Assembly: GCA_035519675.1 (NCBI GenBank)
Contig: DATIWB010000120.1
Coordinates: 62,001 to 126,000, forward strand
Reading direction: 5' to 3'
Origin: RPRB01 sp035519675
GTDB lineage: Bacteria > Myxococcota > Myxococcia > Myxococcales > Myxococcaceae
Length of the DNA stretch: 64,000 nucleotides
The position numbers were made by a program, and so were the translations under genes. Every line of letters starts with the position of its first letter. Position 1 is the stretch's first letter. A model generated the notes under the pieces. It had not been told where the DNA came from, did no database searches, and was given only the letters and a program-made list of their open reading frames with translations. Of the stretch, positions 25,554 to 33,209 are shown piece after piece.

Positions 25554-26867
25554 ATGCGTCTCGACGGTAAGGCAGGCTGTGCTGGAGCGCTGGTGCTGGT
25601 GCTGACAACCGCGGCAGTCGCCGGCGCGGAGGAGAACGAGCGCGATCGAGAGCACGGCCGGGAGGAGATCAACGTCCAGGTCGGCGTCCGGCCCTACTAC
25701 CTCATCGACAAGCTGGACGACGGCCCGCTGAAGTCGCGCCTGAAGGCGTGCCGGAACCTCGAGTTCCACCGGACGCAGTTCTCCATCGGCCACCGCGGCG
25801 GGGCGACCTTGCAGTTCCCGGAGCACACCCGGGAGGACCACCGGGCCGGCGCGCGGATGGGCGCGGGGATCCTGGAATGCGACGTCACCTTCACCAAGGA
25901 CGGGCAGCTGGTCTGCCGCCACGACGAGTGTGACCTGCACACCACCACCAACATTCTGGTCACGCCCCTGGCCGCCAAGTGCAGCAAGCCCTTCTCGCCC
26001 GCGCAGTTCGACGCCGCCGGAAACCGCACCGTTGCTGCCTCGGCGCTCTGCTGCACCAGCGACCTCACCGTCTCGGAGTTCAAGTCCCTGAAGGGGAAGA
26101 TGGACGCCTCCAACCCCAGCGCGACGACCCCGCAGCAGTTCCAGGGTGGCACGGCGAACTGGCGCACCGACCTGTTCTCCACCGGGGCGGAGGTGCTGAC
26201 CCACAAGGAGAGCATCGAGCTCATCCGCTCGCTGGGCGCGAAGTTCACGCCCGAGGCGAAGGTCTTCAATCCCGGAGCGAGGACCACCCCGGAGGAGGTC
26301 TTCGGGAGCAACCCCCGGGCGAAGTTCACCCAGAAGATCATCGACGAGTACAAGGCGGCCGGCGTCCCGGCGCACGACGTGTGGGCACAGTCGTTCTTCC
26401 GCGAGGACGTCGAGTACTGGATCCAGCACGACCCGCAGTTCGGAAAGCAGGCGGTCTACCTCGACGACCGCTACGACACCGGAACCCCGAAGCTCGACCC
26501 GCTGAACCCCGCCACCTGGGTCCCCAGCTTCCCGGAGCTCCGCTCGCGCGGCTACCGGATCATCGCTCCACCGATGTACGTGCTGCTCACGGTGGACGAC
26601 GGGAAGATCGTCCCCTCGCCCTACGCCAAGGCCGCCCGCGCCGCCGGTCTGGAGATCATCACCTGGACCCTGGAACGCTCCGGGCGGATCGACGAGGAGG
26701 TCATCCCCGGCAAGGACTTCTATTACCAGTCGGTCATCCCGGCGCTGAAGAACGACGGGGACATCCTGGTGGCGCTCGACGTGATGGCCCGCCAGATCGG
26801 CATCCTCGGGATCTTCTCCGACTGGGCTGGCACGGTGACCTACTACGCCAACTGCATGGGCCTGTAG
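25554..26867 (+). CDS. Glycerophosphodiester phosphodiesterase, secreted
   Basis: This 437-aa protein has a signal peptide (about residues 1-24) and a GDPD TIM-barrel. The catalytic elements are IGHRGG (His80, Arg81), PEHT (Glu90), LECDV (Glu108, Asp110), and RHDE (His123), as expected for hydrolysis of glycerophosphodiesters to glycerol-3-phosphate and an alcohol. It would salvage phospholipid headgroups outside the cytoplasm. ATG at 25554 lies behind GGAGGG; the 20 upstream in-frame codons are not supported. The protein is longer than minimal GDPDs because of insertions between barrel strands, including a Cys-rich segment near residues 155-180. Confidence 0.85.
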   Translation: MRLDGKAGCAGALVLVLTTAAVAGAEENERDREHGREEINVQVGVRPYYLIDKLDDGPLKSRLKACRNLEFHRTQFSIGHRGGATLQFPEHTREDHRAGARMGAGILECDVTFTKDGQLVCRHDECDLHTTTNILVTPLAAKCSKPFSPAQFDAAGNRTVAASALCCTSDLTVSEFKSLKGKMDASNPSATTPQQFQGGTANWRTDLFSTGAEVLTHKESIELIRSLGAKFTPEAKVFNPGARTTPEEVFGSNPRAKFTQKIIDEYKAAGVPAHDVWAQSFFREDVEYWIQHDPQFGKQAVYLDDRYDTGTPKLDPLNPATWVPSFPELRSRGYRIIAPPMYVLLTVDDGKIVPSPYAKAARAAGLEIITWTLERSGRIDEEVIPGKDFYYQSVIPALKNDGDILVALDVMARQIGILGIFSDWAGTVTYYANCMGL

Positions 26868-27045
26868 GCAGCGGCCCGGGGGCCTCCTCACCGGGGCCCT
26901 CGCCGCGCGCCCGCGGACGCAGTGAGCTGACCCGCGTCCCGCTTCCGGGACGAGCGGCCGGTCCGCCCGGGGCAAGGCCCGTTCGCGGCTCCCCGGCTGC
27001 CGAGGGCGCGCTGCCGCGCTACAGGGGCCGAGGCGAGGAGGGTCC

Positions 27046-28113
27046 ATGCTCTTGACGCTCTGGTTCGCGTGTGTACTCGGGTCAGCGGACGAGGCAGCGG
27101 TGACCGTGGAGGTCCGGCCAGGAGCGGCAGCGCTCGTGGCCAGTGGGCAGGAGCAGCTGCTCTCGGTGGACTTCGTTCTCACCAGCCAGTCCTCAGAGGA
27201 GCTCACGGTGGGCGCCATCGAGCTGTCGGTGCTCGATCGCGCCGGGAAGCTCCAGCTGAGGAGCACGGTGAACAGCGACGGCGAGCGCCCGAGCATCGAC
27301 GTGCTGGGCACGCACCGGCTGCGGCCCGGAGAGCCGGAGCTGATCATGAATCCCTTCCAGCGGCTCGACGGCGCGCTGGACGCCTCCGAGCTCCGGTTCG
27401 AGTTCAAGCTCTACGGCAAGGAGCAGGTGAGCCACGCCACGGTCACCCTCCATCCGCGGAGAACCACCCCCACCGCGGTGCGGCTGCCGGTCGAGGGTCG
27501 CCTCTGGGTGTTCGACGGCGACGACTTCTACTCGCACCACCGGCGCTTCGACTTCGTCTCCCCCACGGCGCGCCAGCTCGGGTTCCGCTCCAACGTCCTC
27601 CGGCACGCGGTGGACCTGGTGCTCCTCGACGCCGAGGGCGCCACTCACCATGGCGATCCGGATCGCAACGAGAGCTGGTTCGGCTTTGGCCGCCCGGTCC
27701 TCGCCGCCGCGCCGGGCACCGTGGTGGCCGCCGTCGACTCCCGACCGGACTCGAGGCGGCTGGACCTGGCCCTCCTGAAATCAGACCGGATGGCGATGTT
27801 CGGCAATCACGCCGTGGTGAAGCTGGACTCGGGCGAGTTCGCGCTCTACGCGCACCTCCGCCAGGGGAGCCTGCGCTGCAAGGTGGGGGAGCGGGTCCGC
27901 GAGGGCCAGCAGCTCGGCTCGATCGGGGCATCGGGCGGCTCCGCCATGCCCCACCTCCACTTCGAGCTGCAGACCTCCTCCGACGCCGATGGCGAGGGAC
28001 AGCCAGTGAGGTTCAAGGGCTTCCGGAGGATCCTGGGTTCGCGGGCGGTGGCCGTGCGCTCGGGGATTGTCGAGACCGGGCAGATCCTCGAGGCAGCACC
28101 CGCCAGCCGGTAG
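27046..28113 (+). CDS. M23-family (LytM-like) metallopeptidase
   Basis: This 355-aa protein starts with a short signal-like segment (MLLTLWFACVLGS). An N-terminal beta-rich region of about 165 residues precedes a LytM domain with His187/Asp190 in RHAVDLV, corresponding to the first metal-ligand motif, and His303/His305 in HLHFEL, the second. The usual HxGxD spacing is altered at the first motif (HAVD), so activity is uncertain. Typical members cut peptidoglycan cross-links; catalytically weakened ones regulate amidases. It follows the glycerophosphodiesterase gene by 178 nt. Confidence 0.7.
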   Translation: MLLTLWFACVLGSADEAAVTVEVRPGAAALVASGQEQLLSVDFVLTSQSSEELTVGAIELSVLDRAGKLQLRSTVNSDGERPSIDVLGTHRLRPGEPELIMNPFQRLDGALDASELRFEFKLYGKEQVSHATVTLHPRRTTPTAVRLPVEGRLWVFDGDDFYSHHRRFDFVSPTARQLGFRSNVLRHAVDLVLLDAEGATHHGDPDRNESWFGFGRPVLAAAPGTVVAAVDSRPDSRRLDLALLKSDRMAMFGNHAVVKLDSGEFALYAHLRQGSLRCKVGERVREGQQLGSIGASGGSAMPHLHFELQTSSDADGEGQPVRFKGFRRILGSRAVAVRSGIVETGQILEAAPASR

Positions 28114-28159
28114 GCGTGGGGCAGCGTCCCCCGGCCCGGAGGCTGAGAGAATCGTTGAC

Positions 28160-28633
28160 TCAGCGGGCACCGAGCGCGGCCAGCAGCTGCTCGAGCTCCA
28201 CCCGGTGGCCCGCGTCATGCTCGGCCATGAGCTCGGCCAAGCGCTGGACGGTGATGATCCCCTGCTCGCCGAAGCGGGCGGTTCGAGCGAGCGCGCGCGA
28301 GTCGAGCCCGTGGAGGACCGAGAGGTTCCGCCCGCGCGCTTCGGCGAAGGAGCGCACCGCTGCGGCGAGGTCCTGGGAGGGGTACGCCCGGCGCGCGGCC
28401 ACGGCGCCGCCGTCGAAGTCGTCGAGCACCGGCTCCTGCTCGCGGAGCATCCGGCGGATCCGGAGCGTGTACCCCTCCTCTTCCAGGTCACGCAGATGAC
28501 AGCAGTGCTCGACGAGTGAGAACACGCCGGGAGCGGGCTGCCGCGTCCACTCGGCGCGCGGCAGACGGTCGGCGGATGATTCCAGGAGGCGGGGCATCGC
28601 GGCGAGCTGGTCGATCAGGTCGCGGGGCAACAT
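28160..28633 (-). CDS. DinB-like four-helix protein
   Basis: This 157-aa all-helical protein resembles the DinB/YfiT superfamily of metal-binding four-helix bundles: SLVEHCCHLRDLEEEGY provides the first His, and AEHDAGHRVELEQL near the C-terminus the other two. Family members often act as thiol transferases (for example bacillithiol- or mycothiol-linked). The substrate cannot be assigned. ATG at 28633 follows GAGGGTGGG. It is 23 nt downstream of the ABM-like gene on the same strand, so the two may be cotranscribed. Confidence 0.7.
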   Translation of the reverse strand: MLPRDLIDQLAAMPRLLESSADRLPRAEWTRQPAPGVFSLVEHCCHLRDLEEEGYTLRIRRMLREQEPVLDDFDGGAVAARRAYPSQDLAAAVRSFAEARGRNLSVLHGLDSRALARTARFGEQGIITVQRLAELMAEHDAGHRVELEQLLAALGAR

Positions 28634-28656
28634 CCCACCCTCGGCGTTCCCGGTCG

Positions 28657-28971
28657 TCACCCGGCCGCTCCGGAACGCTGGAAGTGGGAGGTCCGGACGA
28701 CCTCGGCAACCTCCATCTCGTAGAACTCGTACCAGCGCTCGCGCCCGCGGCGCTGCGCCTCGAGGTGGCGGGGTTGCATCTTCCAGTTGCGGAGGGATTC
28801 CTGATCCCGGAACCAGACGATCGTCAACCGCTCCCCGTCTGCTGCCCGGTACGACTTGTGCTGCAGGTAACCGGACTGGTCGAGCACCAGCCGCTCCAGC
28901 TCGGCGTCGAGGTCCTGGTAGTCCTGTCCGGCCTCGGGCGTCAGCCGGGATCGAAAGAGGATGACGACCAT
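28657..28971 (-). CDS. Antibiotic biosynthesis monooxygenase (ABM)-like small protein
   Basis: This is a 104-aa ferredoxin-like alpha/beta protein resembling the ABM/heme-degrading monooxygenase family: VVILFRSRLTPEAG at the start and YRAADGERLTIVWFRDQESLRNW in the middle are the usual landmarks. Such proteins act on quinones, heme or polyketides, or are purely structural. ATG at 28971 is chosen for the family-typical N-terminus; an in-frame ATG three codons upstream is possible. It shares a minus-strand run with the DinB-like gene. Substrate unknown. Confidence 0.7.
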   Translation of the reverse strand: MVVILFRSRLTPEAGQDYQDLDAELERLVLDQSGYLQHKSYRAADGERLTIVWFRDQESLRNWKMQPRHLEAQRRGRERWYEFYEMEVAEVVRTSHFQRSGAAG

Positions 28972-29165
28972 GGAGCACATGCTACCCAGAGGGCCGCCCC
29001 GGGAGCGGTACAGACCCCGCCGTCTCGGGCTGGATCGCCAGCCGGCCAGCGGGGTCGTTCCGCGCCCGTCGGGGTGGACCGTCGGTCGCGGCTCGACCCG
29101 GGAGGCGGGCGACACCGGGAGCAGAACCCGGCCGGAGCCGTGGGTGGCCTGCTCTCGCTCAGCGC

Positions 29166-30092
29166 TCAGGCTTCCGACGTTTCGGCAACACCGCCGAGGA
29201 TGACCTGCTCCAGCAGCGCCTTCTGGACGTGCAGACGGTTCTCGGCCTCCTCGAAGACCCGCGACCGGGGACCCTCGAGCACCTCGTGGGTGATCTCCTC
29301 CCCGCGGTGGGCGGGAAGGCAGTGGAGCACGATGGCGTCGGGACGGGCACCGGCCAGCAACGCCGTGTCCACGGTGAAGCCCTGGAACGCCTTCACTCGC
29401 GCGGCCGCCTCGGCCTCCTGGCCCATGCTGGTCCACACGTCGGTCACCACCACCTCGACACCGGCGACGGCCTCCCGAGGATCGCCGGTCACCACCAGGT
29501 GCCGTCCGGCAGACTGGGCCTCCACCGCGGGCGGCCGGAACTCCACCGGGGACCCGAGCTGCAAGGTGAAGTCCAGCAGCGGTGCCGCCTCCAGGAAGGA
29601 ACGGGCCATGTTGCCCGAGCCGTCGCCCACGAAGGCGATCCGCTTGCCGGCCAGCGCGCCGACCGACTCCTCCACGGTGAAGAGGTCGGTCAGCACCTGC
29701 ACCGGATGTCCGCCGTCGGTGAGCCCGTTGATGACCGGCACCGAGCTCCAGCGGACGAACTCCGCGAGGCGGGCGTCGGCGCTGGTGCGCATCACCACCG
29801 CGTCGGCATAGGACGAGACGACCCGCGCCGTGTCGGACAGGGGCTCGCCGCGGGCCAGCTGGCTGGTGCCCGCGCTCAGCTCGATCGCGTGGCCGCCGAG
29901 CTGGAACGCGGCGGCGGCGAACGACAGTCGGGTGCGGGTGCTGGCCTTCTCCATCAGCAGCACCACCGTCCTGCCGGCCAGGGAGTCCTCGAGGTGTCCT
30001 TCGCGGCGGCGCCGCTTCAGCTGCGCGGCGCGGGCGAAGAGACGGCGGATCTCCCCGCGGTCGAGGTCCGTCATCCGCAGGAAGTGTCTCAT
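29166..30092 (-). CDS. argF: Ornithine carbamoyltransferase
   Basis: This 308-aa enzyme transfers a carbamoyl group to ornithine giving citrulline. Carbamoyl-phosphate binding STRTR is at 51-55, the ornithine-side DVWTSMGQE and HCLPAHRGEE loops are conserved. The usual HPCQ motif reads HPVQ (129-132), so the active-site-adjacent Cys is replaced by Val, and the GDGNN loop is GDGSGNM. It is the last gene of the arg operon and its ATG overlaps the argH stop (ATGA). N-acetyl- or succinyl-ornithine carbamoyltransferase would be the alternative, but the conserved HCLPAHRGEE favours classical ArgF. Confidence 0.85.
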   Translation of the reverse strand: MRHFLRMTDLDRGEIRRLFARAAQLKRRRREGHLEDSLAGRTVVLLMEKASTRTRLSFAAAAFQLGGHAIELSAGTSQLARGEPLSDTARVVSSYADAVVMRTSADARLAEFVRWSSVPVINGLTDGGHPVQVLTDLFTVEESVGALAGKRIAFVGDGSGNMARSFLEAAPLLDFTLQLGSPVEFRPPAVEAQSAGRHLVVTGDPREAVAGVEVVVTDVWTSMGQEAEAAARVKAFQGFTVDTALLAGARPDAIVLHCLPAHRGEEITHEVLEGPRSRVFEEAENRLHVQKALLEQVILGGVAETSEA

Positions 30093-31528
30093 CGAGAAGC
30101 CCCGGCGAGCGTGGCAAAGAGCTGGGCGAGACGCGGGACGGCGGACGCGGCGGCGCGCGCGTCGGAGGCAGCCTCGCGGAGCGCGGCGATCTGCCGCTCC
30201 ACCTCGGCCGGCCCGGTGGAGCCGGCGCTGCGCTTCCCCGCCACCGACGCCCGGAGGTCGCCCACCGAGGCGAGCGCCGTGGCCAGCTCGGGGTCCAGCG
30301 CCTGGGCGACGTCCTGGGCCTGCATCAACCCCAGCCCTGCCGCCTGGGCCCTGCGGACCAGGGTGCCCACCCGCCGGTACGCCGCGCGGAAGGGGACGCC
30401 CGTGCGGACCAGCGCCTCGGCAACGTCGGTCGCCTGGGTATGGTCGCGTTCCAGCGCCGCCCGGCAGCGGTCGGCGTCGAACCGGATGCGAGGGATGGAG
30501 ACTCGAAGCGCGCCGAGCACCGCCAGCACGTTCGAGGCGGTCCCGAGCAGCGGCGCCCGGTCCTCCTGGAGGTCCCGGTTGTAGCCGCCGGGCAGCCCCT
30601 TGAGGATGGTGAAGAGCTGGACCAGCGCGCCCAGGCCCTGCGCGCTCCGCCCGCGCACCAGCTCGAAGACGTCGGGGTTCTTCTTCTGGGGCATGAGGCT
30701 CGAGCCGCAGGCGATCGCGTCGTCGAGCACCAGGAAGCCGAACTCGCTGGAGGAGAAGTCCACCACGTCGGTGGCCAGCCGCGAGGAATGGAGCAACAGA
30801 CGGCTCGCCGCGTAGACGAAGTCCAGGGCGAAGTCCCGGTCGCCCACCGTGTCCAGGCCATTCAGGGTGAGCCGGGAGAAGTCGAGCAGCTCCTGGGGGA
30901 TCCGCCGGTCAGTGGGGAGCGAGGTCCCGGCGATGGCGCCCACCCCCAGCGGCGAGGCATCCACCTGGGCGAGGGCGAAGCGCATCCCCTCCACGTCCCG
31001 GGTGAACATCGCGCCGTACGCGGCCCACCAGTAGCCGGCGCTCACCGGCTGGGCGCGCTGCCGGTGGGTGTACGCCGGGAGGAGGATCTCCCGGTCCGAC
31101 TCGGCGCGCGCGGCCAGCAGGGCGAGCAGCTCGGAGAGCCCGGTCAGCACGTCGGCGCACCGCTCGCGGACGAAGAGGCGCAGGTCGAGCGCCACCTGGT
31201 CGTTGCGCGAGCGTCCGGTGTGGAGGAAGCCGGCGACGTCGCCCAGCCGGCGGGTCAGCTCTGCCTCCACCGCCATGTGAATGTCCTCCTCACCCGAGGG
31301 GAGGAAGGTGCCCGCCTCGGCGTCACGCCACAGGCCGACCAGGCCGTCGTGAATGGCGCGGGCCGCTTCGGCGGGCACGATGCGCTGGCGGGAGAGCATC
31401 GCCAGATGGGCCATCGAGCCCACCAGGTCCTCACGGAGGAGCGCCCGGTCCTGCTCCAGCGAGCTGGAGAAGGCCAGCACCTCCGGAAGAAGTCCGGGTC
31501 CGCCGGCGGCGTCGGTCTTGGCGATCAA
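30089..31528 (-). CDS. argH: Argininosuccinate lyase
   Basis: This 479-aa enzyme splits argininosuccinate to arginine and fumarate. The fumarase-superfamily signature GSSLMPQKKNPD, the HTGRSRNDQVA motif and YTHRQRAQPVS are all present. The start is TTG at 31528, overlapping the argG stop (TTGA) and preceded by GGGGGAGGGG; the longer frame upstream lies wholly within argG. The C-terminal region after about residue 440 is rich in Ala and less conserved. It overlaps argF at its end. ArgG and ArgH together turn citrulline into arginine. Confidence 0.92.
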   Translation of the reverse strand: MIAKTDAAGGPGLLPEVLAFSSSLEQDRALLREDLVGSMAHLAMLSRQRIVPAEAARAIHDGLVGLWRDAEAGTFLPSGEEDIHMAVEAELTRRLGDVAGFLHTGRSRNDQVALDLRLFVRERCADVLTGLSELLALLAARAESDREILLPAYTHRQRAQPVSAGYWWAAYGAMFTRDVEGMRFALAQVDASPLGVGAIAGTSLPTDRRIPQELLDFSRLTLNGLDTVGDRDFALDFVYAASRLLLHSSRLATDVVDFSSSEFGFLVLDDAIACGSSLMPQKKNPDVFELVRGRSAQGLGALVQLFTILKGLPGGYNRDLQEDRAPLLGTASNVLAVLGALRVSIPRIRFDADRCRAALERDHTQATDVAEALVRTGVPFRAAYRRVGTLVRRAQAAGLGLMQAQDVAQALDPELATALASVGDLRASVAGKRSAGSTGPAEVERQIAALREAASDARAAASAVPRLAQLFATLAGASR

Positions 31529-32727
31529 GCCCCTCCCCCGTGCAGGCGGCTGTACTCCTGGAGCTGGAGTCCGAGCAAGTTGATGAAGCCCTCGGCGGCC
31601 TTGTGGTCGAACTTGTCCTCCCGGCCATAGGTGGAGAGGAGCTTGTTGTAGACGCCGAACTGGGACGTCCGCCCGACCACGCGGAGCGATGCCTTGAACA
31701 GCTTGAGCGTCACCTCGCCGGTCACGTGCCGGTTGTGCTCGTCGTTGAACGCCTGGATGGCGCGGCGGAGCGGCGAGAACCAGAACCCGTCGTAGGTCAG
31801 CTGGGCAAAGGTGGTGTCGAGCTGCGCCTTGGTCCTGGCGGAGAGGCCGAGGGTGGTGAAGCGCTCGAGGTCCTGGTGCGCGGCGATCAGGGCGATCGCC
31901 GCCGGGCACTCGTAGGTCTCGCGGCTCTTGATGCCGACGACCCGGTTCTCCATCAGGTCGATTCGGCCGACGCCGTGCAGACCCGCGAACTCGCCTACCT
32001 TGGTGATGAGCTTCGCCGGCGACAGCCGCTCGCCATTCACCATCACCGGATAGCCCGCCTCGAAGCCGATCCGGATGAGCCCCGGCTCGGCCGGCGCGTC
32101 CTTCCACGACTTCGTCCAGGCGAACGCCTCCTCGGGGGGCTCGGTGTTCGGGTCCTCGAGGACTCCGCCCTCGATGCTCCGGCCCCAGAGGTTCTCATCG
32201 ATGCTGAACGGGCTCTTCCGGGTGGTGGGCACCGCGATGCCGTGCTTGGCGGCATAGTCCATCGCCTCGTCGCGGCTGATGTTCCGCTCACGCTGCGGAG
32301 CGATGATCTTCAGCGCCGGGTCGAGCCCCTTCACCGCCAGATCGAACCGCACCTGGTCGTTGCCCTTGCCCGTCGCTCCGTGGGCCACCGCGGTCGCGCC
32401 ATAGGTGTGGGCGACCTCCACCAGGTGCTTGGCGATCAGCGGGCGGCTGAGGGCGGCGGACAGGGGATAGACGCCCTCGTAGAGCGCGTTGGCCTGGAGC
32501 GCGGGGAAGCAGAAGTCCTTCGCGAACTCCTCCTTGGCGTCCACCATCTCCATGGCGATGGCGCCGGCGGCCTTGGCCCGCTCGGTGAGCGCCCTGGCGT
32601 CCCGGGCCTCGCCCACGTCGGCGTGGCAGCAGACCACGTCGTAGCCGTAGTCCTCGGAGAGGATCCGGACCAGCACCGACGTGTCCAGGCCTCCCGAGTA
32701 CGCGAGGACGATCTTCTCTCTCTTCAT
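31525..32727 (-). CDS. argG: Argininosuccinate synthase
   Basis: This 400-aa enzyme couples citrulline and aspartate with ATP. The PP-loop YSGGLDTS (10-17), the EVAHTYGATAVAHGATGKGNDQ block and the EGGVLEDP signature are intact, and length is normal. ATG at 32727 overlaps the argR stop (ATGA), so translation is coupled. It sits between argR and argH in the arg operon, which carries two ARG-box-like palindromes at its head. Confidence 0.95.
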   Translation of the reverse strand: MKREKIVLAYSGGLDTSVLVRILSEDYGYDVVCCHADVGEARDARALTERAKAAGAIAMEMVDAKEEFAKDFCFPALQANALYEGVYPLSAALSRPLIAKHLVEVAHTYGATAVAHGATGKGNDQVRFDLAVKGLDPALKIIAPQRERNISRDEAMDYAAKHGIAVPTTRKSPFSIDENLWGRSIEGGVLEDPNTEPPEEAFAWTKSWKDAPAEPGLIRIGFEAGYPVMVNGERLSPAKLITKVGEFAGLHGVGRIDLMENRVVGIKSRETYECPAAIALIAAHQDLERFTTLGLSARTKAQLDTTFAQLTYDGFWFSPLRRAIQAFNDEHNRHVTGEVTLKLFKASLRVVGRTSQFGVYNKLLSTYGREDKFDHKAAEGFINLLGLQLQEYSRLHGGGA

Positions 32728-33209
32728 GACCTTCTTCCCTTCCGTAGGAGTCCCTGGAGGACCCTGGTGAGCCTCGACGCCGAGGCAGCCTGCATCGGAG
32801 CGACGAAAACCGTGTCGTCGCCGGCAATGGTTCCCAGCACCTCGGGGAGCCGCGCCTGGTCCAGCGCCAGGGCGACCGCCGGGGCCGCGCCGGGGGTGGT
32901 GTGCACCACCACCAGCGCGCCGTTGTCCCGCACCCCGCGGACCAGCGGGTCGAGCGCCTCCAGCAGCCCCGGAGCAGCCGCCGCAGAACCCTCGGAGGGA
33001 AGCTCGTAGAGCGTGCCGCCCTCGAGACCGGGGGCCCGCCGGGCGCCGAGGCGGGCCAGATCGCGGGAGAGCGTCCCCTGCGTCACCTCGAAGCCCTGGT
33101 CGGACAGCAGCGAACGCAGCTCCTCCTGGGTGGCGACCTTCCGGCCCTGGATGAGACGGCGGATGGCCTCGCGGCGGGCCTCGGTGCTCTGCTCCTCGCG
33201 CGCTCTCAT
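32724..33209 (-). CDS. argR: Arginine repressor
   Basis: This 161-aa protein has an N-terminal winged helix (REAIRRLIQGRKVATQEELRSLL..VTQGTLSRDLA) and a C-terminal oligomerisation domain with the arginine-binding GTIAGDDT motif. ArgR/AhrC proteins form arginine-bound hexamers that repress arginine biosynthesis operons at ARG boxes. ATG at 33209 overlaps the upstream stop (ATGA). Encoded inside the operon it likely controls, so autoregulation through the palindromes at 36290-36322 is likely. Confidence 0.88.
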   Translation of the reverse strand: MRAREEQSTEARREAIRRLIQGRKVATQEELRSLLSDQGFEVTQGTLSRDLARLGARRAPGLEGGTLYELPSEGSAAAAPGLLEALDPLVRGVRDNGALVVVHTTPGAAPAVALALDQARLPEVLGTIAGDDTVFVAPMQAASASRLTRVLQGLLRKGRRS

